Positions 61,601-64,000 of a DNA stretch of 64,000 nucleotides are shown in pieces. Numbering within the stretch: position 1 is the first letter of the stretch; each line of letters starts with the position of its first letter. This DNA comes from Leptasterias polaris. Lineage: Eukaryota > Echinodermata > Asteroidea > Forcipulatida > Asteriidae. The notes under the pieces were generated by a model. The model made no database searches. It had not been told where the DNA came from and was given only the letters and a program-made list of their open reading frames with translations. The DNA lies in assembly GCA_037783415.1 (NCBI GenBank), contig JAZGTN010000006.1, positions 3,658,001-3,722,000 of the forward strand, in the 5' to 3' direction. The translations under genes and the position numbers were made by a program.

Positions 61601-62438
61601 GAAGGCTTTGAAGGATCTCAAAGGGGCGGATTACGGCAATGGGGTAAGTATTACATCACTTTTTAAATCTATCCTGTCGTGGGACATGGTAGAGAGTCTA
61701 GGCTGGGTGTAGGGTTGGGTTAGGGTCAGGGTTAGGGCCAGGGTTAGGGTTAGGGCCAGGGTTAGGGCCAGGGTTAGGGTTAGGGTTAGGGTTAGGGCCA
61801 GGGTTAGGGTTAGGGCCAGGGTTAGGGTTAGGGTTAGGGTTAGGGTTAGGGCCAGGGTTAGGGTTAGGGTTAGGGTTAGGGTTAGGGTTAGGGTTAGGGT
61901 TAGGGTTAGGGTTGGGTAAGGGTTTATTCAGTAGTAATGTCAGTCATGGATGAACGACATCCATTGTGCCGTGTCATGGCTGAGCAGTTAAGAGCACCAG
62001 ACTCGACCTATAACGTTTCTGATCGGCAGAGTGTTGGTTCGAGTCCCGGTGGTGGAACTTGTGTCCTTGAGCAAAATACTTGACCAATGTTGCTTTGTCG
62101 GTAATTTTAAGAGTGATTACTAAGAGTATACCGATTCCCTTTAAACAACTAGTTTAAAGCCTCTTCACCACACTTTGATTCCCTTATTATTAAAACTGAT
62201 CACATCTTTGATTTCATCACCTTAGCCTCTTACTCCAAGCGGAGCAGCTCCCAACCAGGCTCAGCTGAAGATCATCAAGGAGACAGAGCTAAAGAGAGGG
62301 AGTATTCTTGGGTCTGGAGCGTTCGGCACCGTGTACCGCGGCCTCTGGGGCCCTGAGGGGGAAACCAAAATCAAGATTCCTGTAGCCATCAAGGTGCTGA
62401 GAGATTTCTCACCATCAGCTGCTGAGGAGCTCCTAGAG
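28571..62438 (+). CDS. EGFR: ErbB/EGFR-type receptor tyrosine kinase gene, partial (exons 2-21)
   Basis: A spliced gene for a cell-surface receptor tyrosine kinase of the EGF receptor family, which binds EGF-like ligands outside the cell, dimerises and signals through a cytoplasmic kinase. I joined twenty successive exons plus one alternative by GT-AG sites and matching phases; the frame stays open for 968 codons with exon 11a or 945 with 11b. Domain order is L1 (residues 1-160, counting from the codon split with exon 1), furin-like cysteine-rich (161-307), L2 (308-489), extended cysteine-rich (490-840), transmembrane (about 847-870), juxtamembrane, and kinase start with GSGAFG (926-931) and the VAIK lysine (953). 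Motifs shared with human EGFR include IIRGN, YNPTT, LCYVN, GCWGP, PLTPSG and GSGAFGTVY. Exon 1 (signal peptide) is not confirmed and the kinase continues past the window. The extracellular region is longer than in vertebrate ErbBs and resembles the insect receptor in having extra cysteine modules. ErbB family assignment is very secure; the symbol reflects that invertebrates usually carry one EGFR/ErbB gene. Confidence 0.95.
28661..29484 (+). other. ErbB intron 2 with tRNA-Leu-like SINE
   Basis: Apart from the splice sites it carries the SINE listed at 29070-29355. No other feature seen. Confidence 0.8.
29070..29355 (+). repeat. tRNA-Leu-like SINE
   Basis: AGAGCACTGGACTCTGAGGTTTCTGATCAGCAGAGTGTGGGTTCAAGTCCCAGT has the long variable arm and B box of a leucine tRNA, followed by the body CCTTTGGATGGGACAGAAAG and GAACCCAGTGCACTTGTC. 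Copies also lie at 49240, 57320 and 61970, with a 3' part at 14304. Confidence 0.8.
29485..29745 (+). CDS. EGFR: ErbB exon 3: main body of L1 domain
   Basis: Phase 1 on both sides (TTGCACAG acceptor, GTAAGC donor). It encodes the first beta-helix turns of the leucine-rich L1 domain: [34 protein letters not shown] and [12 protein letters not shown]. All align without gaps of note to human EGFR domain I, which contacts the N-terminal part of EGF-like ligands. The cysteine at the start pairs in the family with the first cysteine of exon 2. Confidence 0.95.
29763..30050. mobile_element. Complete foldback copy of the GGGCCCAATTTCAT family
   Basis: Starts GGGCTCAATTTCCACAGAGCTGCTTAA and ends TTAAGCAGCTTTATGAAATTGGGCCC: terminal inverted repeats of about 26 bp with a few mismatches. 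The interior has further inverted words (AAGCAAATTTT, GCTTAAGCATAAGC). It is the best-preserved copy in the window and lies in intron 3. Confidence 0.8.
30051..30732 (+). other. Rest of ErbB intron 3
   Basis: Contains a GATGATGATAATGGTATTTAGAGAGC sequence near 30133 that may be a LINE tail on the minus strand. Nothing else recognised. Confidence 0.5.
30733..30861 (+). CDS. EGFR: ErbB exon 4: end of L1 domain
   Basis: Acceptor ATTTGCAG, donor GTATTA (a weak donor), phase 1 at both ends. It encodes the last L1 turns with the family signature [13 protein letters not shown], followed by a loop and the cysteine of GGSC that closes domain I. The length, 129 nt, is a multiple of three with matching phases, so skipping it would keep frame but remove the end of L1. 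Confidence 0.93.
30862..31874 (+). other. ErbB intron 4
   Basis: About 1 kb of AT-rich intron with no recognised element. Confidence 0.7.
31875..31940 (+). CDS. EGFR: ErbB exon 5: first module of cysteine-rich domain II
   Basis: A 66-nt exon between a TTTCTACAG acceptor and GTAAGT donor, phase 1 on both sides. It encodes [20 protein letters not shown], matching the CDPSCPNGSCWGAGEENC segment of human EGFR. The GCWGP motif is a hallmark of the furin-like cysteine repeats of the ErbB and insulin-receptor families. Confidence 0.93.
32605..32720 (-). repeat. tRNA-derived SINE, best A and B boxes of its family
   Basis: On the minus strand it reads GGGCTAGATAGATAGCTCAGTTGGTAGAGCGCCGGCACGTACACCGGGAGGTTGAAGATTCAAA. 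The A box TAGCTCAGTTGGTAGAGC is nearly perfect and the tRNA cloverleaf is recognisable, but the acceptor stem is not paired, and plus-strand relatives are at 20475 and 44480. Confidence 0.75.
33110..33650. mobile_element. MITE-like element, about 540 bp, ends CCTGTTCGCATTGGA
   Basis: Left end CCTGTTCGCATTGGACTTAA and right end ATTAATCCAATGCGAACACGG are inverted repeats, with repeated inner words (TCCAATGCGAAC at 33176, AGTGCGAACGCGATC at 33302, AAGTGCGGTCGC at 33571) suggesting nested copies. It is GC-richer than the flanking intron and has no coding frame of note. Confidence 0.75.
33770..33895 (+). repeat. LINE 3' tail with TTA microsatellite
   Basis: GGCGCTATATAAGAACAATTCAACTATTATCATTATTATTATTATTAG is the typical 3' end of a CR1/L2-like non-LTR retrotransposon; only the last part is present. 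Confidence 0.6.
33981..34099 (+). CDS. EGFR: ErbB exon 6: cysteine-rich domain II
   Basis: Acceptor TTGAACTCAG, donor GTGAGT; enters phase 1 and leaves phase 0. It encodes a run of cysteines including CRYNGP-like spacing and the strongly conserved [14 protein letters not shown] (human [14 protein letters not shown]). The exon ends on a tryptophan codon just before the dimerisation-arm exon. Confidence 0.94.
34100..34795 (+). other. ErbB intron 6 with GGGCCCAA-type repeat
   Basis: From 34508 to about 34710 there is GTTGGGCCCAACTTCATAAAGCTG, TTTCGGCTGGTGACCTG and AGGAAATTGGGGTG, a plus-oriented member of the GGGCCCAATTTCAT family. Otherwise featureless. Confidence 0.65.
34796..34937 (+). CDS. 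EGFR: ErbB exon 7: domain II with dimerisation arm
   Basis: Acceptor CTCCCTACAG, donor GTGAGG; phase 0 in, phase 1 out. It encodes [15 protein letters not shown] and then [12 protein letters not shown]. This matches the human domain II dimerisation loop (YNPTTYQ...NPEGKYSFGATC), which reaches across to the partner receptor in the active dimer. The tyrosine of human position 251 is phenylalanine here; the rest of the tip (YNPTT) is identical. The receptor is therefore expected to dimerise back-to-back like its relatives. Confidence 0.94.
34938..35417 (+). other. ErbB intron 7 with 34-bp tandem repeat
   Basis: About two and a half copies of GCAGGCGGTATGCGGAGTAATATGCAGGGCGCCT fill 35270-35361, just upstream of the acceptor tract. 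The unit includes GGCGCCTGCAGGC, a near-palindrome. Confidence 0.8.
35418..35531 (+). CDS. EGFR: ErbB exon 8: end of domain II
   Basis: Acceptor AACAATGCAG after a T-rich tract, donor GTAAGT; phase 1 at both ends, 114 nt. It encodes [14 protein letters not shown] and [13 protein letters not shown], matching the human segment ending CKKCEGPCRK that leads into the L2 domain. A 34-bp tandem repeat lies in the intron just upstream (35270-35361). Confidence 0.93.
35690..35900 (-). repeat. Dispersed repeat, inverted copy of the element at 48442-48745
   Basis: Contains ACAGTGCAATCTCCATGAAA, AAGTTGTGCCTGCAGGAAGTCCAGGCTC and AACATGTGATGACACAGGTTGCATGG; the reverse complement of each is present at 48450-48600 with about one mismatch in five or six. 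It lies in ErbB intron 8. Confidence 0.8.
36363..36480 (+). CDS. EGFR: ErbB exon 9: start of L2 domain (domain III)
   Basis: Phase 1 in, phase 2 out; donor GTAAGT. The acceptor is unusual: three copies of TGTTTTGAC and then an A-rich stretch ending AAACAG, rather than a clean pyrimidine tract. It encodes [19 protein letters not shown], matching the human strand FKNCTSISGDLHI...VAFRGD. Its last residues abut exon 10 to form GDAFYGY, aligned with human GDSFTHT, which carries ligand-contact residues Asp355 and Phe357 (mature numbering); D and F are kept. Confidence 0.92.
36503..36899. mobile_element. MITE-like element with internal perfect hairpin
   Basis: Ends TTAAAGGGTCTGTGTACGTTTGG and CCAAAGGTTTACTTTGCCTTTAA are partly inverted. 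Inside, AATCTGAGAAACGTTT and AAACGTTTCTCAGATT form a perfect 16-bp hairpin with a 7-base loop (36672-36710). Elements of this layout, with a central hairpin and a TTTGCCTTTAA end, are to my knowledge common in sea-star genomes. Confidence 0.7.
37321..37546. mobile_element. Short MITE-like element with 11-bp inverted ends
   Basis: GAGATGCTCCA at the left and TGGAGCATCTC at the right are exact inverted repeats, with a further inner pair TTGGGTTC / GAACCCAGTTG. Confidence 0.6.
37636..37800 (+). CDS. EGFR: ErbB exon 10: L2 domain
   Basis: Acceptor CTCTGCTAG, donor GTAAGG; phase 2 at both ends, 165 nt. It encodes [20 protein letters not shown] and [14 protein letters not shown], matching human LDILKTVKEITGFLLIQ and FENLEIIRGRTKQHG. 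It ends exactly where human EGFR reaches His409-Gly410, just before the strand that exons 11a and 11b encode in two versions. Confidence 0.94.
37801..38671 (+). other. ErbB intron 10, purine-rich
   Basis: The first 80 bases are strongly G/A-rich (GGGGAGAGGGGGAGGATGG at 37860-37878), as is the last 250 before the acceptor (AGGGTGG, GGAAAAGG-type words). A GGGCCCAG-type repeat lies at 38198-38335. The G-rich tracts are complementary in type to the poly-C tracts around exon 11b. Confidence 0.65.
38672..38934 (+). CDS. EGFR: ErbB exon 11a: L2 domain, alternative version with insert
   Basis: Acceptor GTTCATTACAG, donor GCAGTAAGT (consensus); phase 2 in, phase 1 out, 263 nt. It encodes the second half of domain [42 protein letters not shown] and a closing cysteine. 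Before the QYSL strand it adds about 23 residues rich in Pro, Ser and Phe that are absent from human EGFR and from exon 11b. It has no stop codon and is roughly 40% identical to 11b by my manual alignment. Its phases make it interchangeable with, but not additive to, exon 11b. Confidence 0.9.
38935..39357 (+). other. Intron between alternative exons 11a and 11b
   Basis: 423 nt with an A-rich stretch (39060-39100), a minus-strand open frame described under findings, a C9-C10 run at 39294-39303 and the weak acceptor region of exon 11b. Confidence 0.7.
39358..39551 (+). CDS. EGFR: ErbB exon 11b: L2 domain, second version
   Basis: Acceptor ATGACAATAG with a short T-run 36 nt further upstream (weaker than 11a), donor GTGGTAAGT; phase 2 in, phase 1 out, 194 nt. 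It encodes [39 protein letters not shown] and a final cysteine. Joined to exon 10 it reads YGKHSL, colinear with human HGQFSL and without the insert of 11a, so it has the family's usual length. It is a clear paralogous copy of exon 11a, intact and in frame with exon 12. RNA evidence would be needed to show which is the major form. Confidence 0.88.
39782..39932. repeat. Foldback repeat, GCTCAATTTCATGG type
   Basis: GTGCTCAATTTCATGGCTCTGC at the left and GCTAACCCATGAAATTCTGG at the right are inverted relatives of the GGGCCCAATTTCAT family; the middle has CCGAATTCTGCGCTTGC and GCCGAATTTCTGCGC. A relative is at 56340-56515. Confidence 0.6.
40605..40800. mobile_element. MITE-like foldback element, family A
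   Basis: Left arm TCACGATCATAGCAGGCCCGTGACTG...TACATGGAATTAAGAATTCTAACCCAGG and right arm GGGTTAAAGTTCATATTTCCATGTACAGCCACAGGCCTGCTATGATCATGGTGACAG are inverted over about 70 bp. The core GTCACGTCGCTTTGTGATATGAC is itself a short hairpin. Same family as 22928-23120. Confidence 0.85.
44480..44610 (+). repeat. tRNA-derived SINE
   Basis: GGGCTAGATCGCTCAGTTGGTACATTGC (A box) and CAGGTTTAAATCCCGCTCT (B box), then GGTCAATTTATCTTTGATCA. Same family as 20475 and 32605. Confidence 0.75.
45862..46166 (-). other. Unassigned open frame, minus strand
   Basis: A stop-free stretch of about 100 codons on the minus strand encodes a hydrophilic product including [17 protein letters not shown] and [15 protein letters not shown] do not recognise it. 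Length alone is only mildly unusual for this AT content; it could be a fragment of a mobile element or a chance ORF in the intron. Confidence 0.2.
46190..46315. repeat. Imperfect TTTGTTTACTTG-type T-rich array
   Basis: Words CGTTTGTACCTTGTTTT, TTTGTTTACTTGATG and TTGCTTTTGTTTG repeat with variation at about 24 bp. It produces a hydrophobic-looking open frame that is an artefact of the repeat. Confidence 0.7.
48442..48745. mobile_element. MITE-like element with 14-bp inverted ends
   Basis: AGACCATGTGACCT at the left and AGGTTACATGGTCT at the right are inverted with one mismatch. An inverted partial copy of its left part lies at 35690-35900. It ends about 170 bp before ErbB exon 12. Confidence 0.8.
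48918..49050 (+). CDS. EGFR: ErbB exon 12: start of second cysteine-rich region
   Basis: Acceptor CCCCAAATAG, donor GTAAGT; phase 1 in, phase 2 out. The first codon is ACT after 11a or GCT after 11b. It encodes [20 protein letters not shown] and [17 protein letters not shown], matching human [24 protein letters not shown]. It lies 9.4 kb downstream of exon 11b. Confidence 0.94.
49051..49547 (+). other. ErbB intron 12 with SINE
   Basis: AATAATAATAATAAAAGCATTTATAATGGG (49196-49226) looks like a LINE tail on the minus strand, followed at 49240-49350 by a tRNA-Leu-like SINE fragment with GCAGAGTGTGGGTTCGATACCC and CCTTGAGCAAGGCACTTAAC. Confidence 0.65.
49548..49632 (+). CDS. EGFR: ErbB exon 13: cysteine-rich region
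   Basis: Acceptor CTTTGTAG, donor GTAAGG; phase 2 in, phase 0 out, 85 nt. It encodes [20 protein letters not shown] and CHGSCSGE, aligning with human REFVENSECIQCHPEC. The spacing of cysteines continues the furin-like pattern of exon 12. Confidence 0.92.
49703..49854. mobile_element. Hairpin MITE, about 150 bp
   Basis: CGATCCATTAAGCCACGCCC...TTGACCAATCACAACCGCGAAATCCGATCACCA is matched inverted by TGGTGATCGGGTTTCGCGGCTGTGATTGGTCAA...GGCGGGGCTTAATGGATCG. Arms of about 60 bp with few mismatches, loop under 30 bp. It lies in ErbB intron 13. Confidence 0.85.
49855..50688 (+). other. Rest of ErbB intron 13 with two GGGCCCAA-type relatives
   Basis: 50020-50160 and 50190-50345 carry GGTTACCAGCCAAA, GTGACTGGTCTCCTGC and AACTCTATGAAATTGTGCCC words of the dispersed family. 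No gene. Confidence 0.6.
50689..50822 (+). CDS. EGFR: ErbB exon 14: cysteine-rich region
   Basis: Acceptor TTTCTTCAAG, donor GTGAGA; phase 0 in, phase 2 out. It encodes [28 protein letters not shown] and [14 protein letters not shown], aligning with human [22 protein letters not shown]...VCHLCHPNC. It contains a potential N-glycosylation site (NCT). Confidence 0.93.
50823..51749 (+). other. ErbB intron 14 with foldback family B copy
   Basis: 51237-51581 has CAAATTCAGTTTCATGATGCACTAATTTTCAAATAG at the left and TTGGAAAATTAGTGCATCACAAAACTGAAG at the right as inverted repeats, a member of the same family as 53491-53941. Confidence 0.7.
51750..51828 (+). CDS. EGFR: ErbB exon 15: cysteine-rich region
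   Basis: Acceptor GATTTCCAG, donor GTAAGT; phase 2 in, phase 0 out, 79 nt. It completes GCSGP (human GCTGP) and continues [16 protein letters not shown]. In human EGFR the extracellular region ends shortly after GCTGP and the membrane helix begins; here three further cysteine-rich exons follow, as in the insect receptor. Confidence 0.9.
53491..53941. mobile_element. Foldback element, family B
   Basis: Left arm TTAAAGAGGGGCTCC...TTGTGATGCACTCATTTTCAAATAGATAGAGTCC and right arm GGACTCGATCTATTGGAAAATGAGTGCATCACAA...GAGCTCCTCTTTAA are inverted over about 110 bp. The middle has CATTTTAACGTGAGGTTAGAGG and its inverse. Relatives at 24590 and 51237. Confidence 0.85.
56525..56695 (-). repeat. tRNA-derived SINE, TGGTCTAGTGGTAAAAC family
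   Basis: On the minus strand: TAGTGGTCTAGTGGTAAAACATCTGCTTGCAAAGGTCATGGGTTCGAATCCCAGCTGAG, with clear A and B boxes, then a body with CTCCGCAAAGTACTGAGTATAC. A plus-strand relative lies at 59065-59220. Confidence 0.8.
56738..56861. repeat. Long near-perfect hairpin
   Basis: TAATAGATGTTAATTTTGCATCGGGGATAA at the left recurs inverted as TTATCCCCCGATGCAAAATTAACATCTATTA at the right; with the flanking TATAGTTTTGTTTTTACCC / GGGTAAAAAACTAAATTATA, arms are about 52 bp and the loop under 20. Confidence 0.9.
57194..57286 (+). CDS. EGFR: ErbB exon 16: linker in extended cysteine-rich region
   Basis: Acceptor TTTTGACAG, donor GTGAGT; phase 0 on both sides, 93 nt (31 codons). It encodes [13 protein letters not shown] followed by a cysteine-free stretch ending QLRGYS. 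It joins exon 15 and exon 17 in frame and supplies two cysteines of a module absent from vertebrate EGFR. The call rests on frame, splice sites and cysteine content rather than on strong similarity, so it is a little less sure than its neighbours. Skipping it would keep the frame. Confidence 0.78.
57320..57520 (+). repeat. tRNA-Leu-like SINE in ErbB intron 16
   Basis: GTGTCTTGGCCGAGTGGTCTAGAGCACCGGACTCTGATGTTTCTGATCAGCAGAGTGTGGGTTCTGGTCTCAG is the best-preserved head of this family, with A box GGCCGAGTGGTC. The body has ACACTTGCGTCCTTAAGC and AAAGAACCCGGTACACTTAT. The B box is decayed, so it is not a working tRNA gene. Half of a family A MITE follows at 57540-57605. Confidence 0.85.
57676..57918 (+). 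CDS. EGFR: ErbB exon 17: extra furin-like modules
   Basis: Acceptor CATTTTCAG, donor GTAAGT; phase 0 on both sides, 243 nt (81 codons). It encodes a dense cysteine pattern: [49 protein letters not shown] and CDKCQNYEV. The KYKRGEHC and CHPQC spacing resembles the insect EGFR modules (HYKRREQC, CHPEC). It is symmetrical in phase and could be skipped without breaking frame. Confidence 0.92.
57919..58429 (+). other. ErbB intron 17
   Basis: Ends in a 50-base pyrimidine tract before exon 18. No mobile element recognised. Confidence 0.75.
58430..58719 (+). CDS. EGFR: ErbB exon 18: last cysteine-rich modules and stalk
   Basis: Acceptor CAATCCACAG after a very pyrimidine-rich stretch, donor GTACGC; phase 0 in, phase 2 out, 290 nt. 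It encodes [60 protein letters not shown], then a short hydrophilic stalk [11 protein letters not shown] leading into the membrane helix. It contains possible N-glycosylation sites (NCS, NSS). Confidence 0.93.
58799..58915. mobile_element. Short MITE, ends GGGACACTAGGTGGC
   Basis: GGGACACTAGGTGGCAGCAGACTTACCGGGTAAAT mirrors ATTTACCTGGTAAGTCTGCCGCCACCTAGCGTTCCACAGTCCC. Arms about 35 bp, total about 117 bp. Confidence 0.85.
59065..59220 (+). repeat. tRNA-derived SINE, TGGTCTAATGGTAAGAC family
   Basis: CACCGTGGTCTAATGGTAAGACATCTGCTCTAGAAGGTGAGGTCGTGGGTTCGAATCTCGC has clear A and B boxes; then ACTCGGGAAAGCACTAAGTGTTCAGTGC. Opposite in orientation to the copy at 56525. Confidence 0.8.
60159..60285 (+). 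CDS. EGFR: ErbB exon 19: transmembrane helix
   Basis: Acceptor TTTGTACAG after a strong pyrimidine tract, donor GTCAGT; phase 2 in, phase 0 out. After GDIIST it encodes a single hydrophobic span, roughly [20 protein letters not shown], followed by [17 protein letters not shown]. The RK and R residues just inside mark the cytoplasmic side. The small-residue spacing (GxxxG-like and GxxxA) at the N-terminal half is typical of ErbB helices that pair in the membrane. Confidence 0.93.
60570..60935 (+). pseudogene. Decayed LINE reverse-transcriptase C-terminus
   Basis: Translated in mixed frames it shows TRLSA, SHPYTL and then, in one frame, [20 protein letters not shown]. This matches the well-known C-terminal end of CR1/Jockey-group LINE polyproteins (SFIPRTxxLWNSLP). 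At least one frameshift and in-frame stops mark it as dead. Confidence 0.75.
61048..61518. repeat. 35-bp minisatellite, about 13 copies
   Basis: Head-to-tail copies of AACCAGTTGGTTTAACCAGTATTACCCTTGACCTT, nearly identical, with one interruption (CCCTTCCTCCATGG near 61247-61260) that splits the array in two. The unit contains the inverted pair AACCAGTTGGTT. Confidence 0.95.
61605..61643 (+). CDS. EGFR: ErbB exon 20: juxtamembrane microexon with tandem acceptors
   Basis: A 39-nt exon, phase 0 on both sides, encoding [13 protein letters not shown] between TTTCCTTTGAAG and GTAAGT. A second in-frame acceptor, GGCTTTGAAG, lies 9 nt inside, so splicing could start at 61614 and drop ALK. Skipping the whole microexon also preserves frame. 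It sits where vertebrate EGFR has the LRRLLQ-type juxtamembrane segment, which helps activate the kinase dimer. The exon call rests on good splice sites and phase; similarity is weak. Confidence 0.7.
61709..61922. repeat. Interstitial telomere-like (TTAGGG)n array
   Basis: About 210 bp of GGGTTA units with interspersed GGGCCA and GGGTCA variants; the right half is almost pure. TTAGGG is the usual animal telomere repeat; this copy lies in ErbB intron 20, 66 bp after exon 20. Confidence 0.9.
61970..62100 (+). repeat. tRNA-Leu-like SINE in ErbB intron 20
   Basis: TCATGGCTGAGCAGTTAAGAGCACCAGACTCGACCTATAACGTTTCTGATCGGCAGAGTGTTGGTTCGAGTCCCGGT, with a sound B box (GGTTCGAGTCC), then AACTTGTGTCCTTGAGCAAAATAC. 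Confidence 0.8.
62226..62438 (+). CDS. EGFR: ErbB exon 21: juxtamembrane end and kinase N-lobe
   Basis: Acceptor TCACCTTAG, donor GTAGGT; phase 0 on both sides, 213 nt. It encodes [20 protein letters not shown], then the ATP-binding glycine loop [32 protein letters not shown] and the start of helix C (AAEELLE). The glycine loop and the VAIK lysine are both present, so the ATP site looks intact as far as it can be seen. It ends where human EGFR exon 18 ends. The catalytic loop, DFG motif and tail are beyond the window. Confidence 0.96.
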
Positions 62439-62695
62439 GTAGGTCATCAATTACACACAAACTCACTGAATTGTTGCTAATAAAATGTTCATGTGTAAAA
62501 TGCACAATGAAATCACTATCAAACAGTGATTCAAGTCTATATTGTCCATGAAAATTTGTAGTGGTCAAGCCATTCTTGTCTTCGCTTTAGTGGTCAAGTT
62601 CTAACATACATATCAGAGCTTCAAATCTGTGGTCCCAGCCATTCTAGACTTCCTCTTAGTGGCAAGCTCTGACGAACATCAGAGTTTCTGCAAAA

Positions 62696-63420
62696 CAATA
62701 ATAATAATAATAATAATAATAAAACAGTATTTATATAGCGCAATATGAATAAACATTCCTCAAAGCGCTTAACAGCAAAATGAAAAACATTAAGAAAACA
62801 AAAACTTGGAGTATATTTCCCAATTTAAGCCCACTAACAAATTAATATAAAATTAGGCCAGACCAGCTGTTACCTAAATGAACCATTAAAAATACTACAA
62901 ACAACAAAAGGATCTGAACAATTACTGTAAAACTAGTTATTAAAAATTACAAATTTAAAAGCCAAAAAGATTAAAATGCCTAAATGCTAAAGAATACACA
63001 GAAACTATACACAGTCTAGGAAAAGGTTTTAATTACAGATAAAAAGATGGGTCTTCAGCAAATTCTTAAAAACATCTAATGACTTAGCACACCTTATAGA
63101 CATTGGGAGCTCATTCCAAAGTTTGGGAGCAGCAGCTGAGAATGCTCTATCGCCATACGATGTTGATGTTATGGCAGGTTTCAGGAGAAGTTTGCTACTA
63201 GATCTTAGTGACCGGATCGGCTTATGGCTAATCAATAATTCTGTAATATAGTCAGGTGCCAGCCCGTGAAGTGCTTTATAAGTAATCAGCAAAATCTTAA
63301 ACAAAATCCGCTTGCGAACTGGCAGCCAGTGTAATTGCTGAAGGACTGGTGTAATATGATGATACTTTTTCACACGTGTCACCATTCTGGCAGCAGCATT
63401 TTGGACAATGGTCCCAACCG
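62696..63420 (-). mobile_element. 3' end of a CR1/L2-like LINE
   Basis: The minus strand from 63385 to 63029 encodes LQQLHWLPVRKRILFKILLI, TYKALHGLAPDYI, YGDRAFSAAAPKLWNELP and ends FKNLLKTHLF, the conserved C-terminus downstream of the reverse transcriptase in many animal non-LTR retrotransposons. It is followed by a 3' UTR with AGCGCTTTGAGGAATG and TATATAAATACTG and a (TTA)n tail at 62698-62722. The 118-codon frame is intact, so the insertion may be fairly young, but the 5' part is missing. Confidence 0.9.
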
Positions 63421-63649
63421 TTCTGGTCTTCGCTGGTCTTCGCTTTAATGGTCAAGCTCTGACGTACATCAGAGTTTCTGCAAACCAATGGTCCCAGCCG
63501 TTCTGGTCTTAAAGTTTTAGTGGTCAAGCTCTGATGTATGTATCGGAGCTTCAGGAAAACTGAAGTGGTAAACTTGCGGGTACAACCATGTTTTGTATAA
63601 AACTCTCATGGGAGAAGATCTGGAGCTTCTTCAAACCAATGTTCTTGGC

Positions 63650-63900
63650 TGTTCTGATCTTCACTCTTTCAACAGCCACAGGCTGTCTGAGACCAGAATA
63701 AGATGGTTGTGGGGAGACAGGTCACTCGTGGTGGCTGCACCAAGAGTTTGAAAGGCCCTCCCAAGAGATCTCCAAACATCTCATTCCCTACAGTGCCTCA
63801 AGTCCACTCTGGAGACCTTTCTTTCTGTTCAACAAATCTTTCCTCATAAGCCAAAGACACTTAATATCAGTTGACTGCATCTCATGATTTTTCTGCATTT
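63650..63900 (+). pseudogene. Second LINE C-terminal remnant, decayed
   Basis: GTGGTGGCTGCACCAAGAGTTTGAAAGGCCCTCCC translates to a VAAPR-stop-KALP version of the AAPxLWNxLP motif, followed by LKSTLETFL (the FKxxLKTFLF end). An in-frame stop replaces the tryptophan region, so it is inactive. Confidence 0.65.
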
Positions 63901-64000
63901 TTAAATTTTATTTTGTTTGCCTTGGGTGTTCCAGTATTGTCCCCACCTCTTGAAGTAACCGGATTGTATTTTTTTTCATTCTTCTTCTCATTGTCGATGC

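Larger units (their letters stand above)
60286..61604 (+). other. ErbB intron 19 with LINE remnant and minisatellite
   Basis: Holds a decayed LINE 3' end (60570-60935), a SINE fragment on the minus strand (60968-61045, with GGTTTGAATCCCATC B box) and the 35-bp minisatellite. Confidence 0.8.
62439..64000 (+). other. ErbB intron 21, running off the window
   Basis: Filled largely by LINE remnants (listed) and two or three copies of GGTCCCAGCCGTTCTGGTCTTCGCTTTAGTGGTCAAG-like short repeats (62560-62690, 63400-63545, 63640). No kinase exon 22 seen. Confidence 0.75.

Overview
The window looks like nuclear DNA from a marine invertebrate deuterostome, most likely an echinoderm and probably a sea star. 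It is AT-rich, has long introns with GT-AG splice sites, and is crowded with tRNA-derived SINEs, foldback MITE-like elements (including a family opening with a GGGCCCAATTTCAT-like end), decayed LINE 3' ends, minisatellites and long poly-C tracts. The species call is an inference from repeat style and gene structure. I see no operon, CRISPR array or prokaryotic system.

The only gene I can support is one large plus-strand gene for an ErbB/EGF-receptor-type receptor tyrosine kinase, read here from 28571 to 62438. Its exons can be joined in one continuous frame: L1 domain (exons 2-4), first cysteine-rich domain with the dimerisation arm (exons 5-8), L2 domain (exons 9-11), a long second cysteine-rich region with extra furin-like modules (exons 12-18), transmembrane helix (exon 19), a 13-codon juxtamembrane microexon (exon 20) and the start of the kinase domain through the glycine loop and VAIK lysine (exon 21). 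With exon 11a the joined coding length is 2903 nt (968 codons counting the codon split with exon 1); with exon 11b it is 2834 nt (945 codons). Exon numbers are mine and assume one signal-peptide exon upstream. The rest of the kinase and the C-terminal tail lie beyond the right edge.

The most interesting observation is a duplicated exon in the L2 (domain III) ligand-binding region: exon 11a (38672-38934) and exon 11b (39358-39551). Both enter in phase 2 and leave in phase 1, so either one alone keeps the frame, while using both or neither breaks it. This is the signature of mutually exclusive exons. The two versions differ at positions that align with known EGF-contact residues of human EGFR, so splicing may choose the ligand-binding surface.

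Layout: 1-28570 has no coding exon I can confirm, only repeats (a 52-bp minisatellite at 5077-5907, a 30-bp minisatellite at 12415-12633, MITEs, SINEs) and one speculative signal-peptide exon at 22275-22332. 28571-62438 is the ErbB gene, whose introns hold most of the recognisable mobile elements, a 35-bp minisatellite (61048-61518) and an interstitial TTAGGG array (61709-61922). 62439-64000 is the next intron and carries a LINE 3' end on the minus strand plus a second decayed one on the plus strand.
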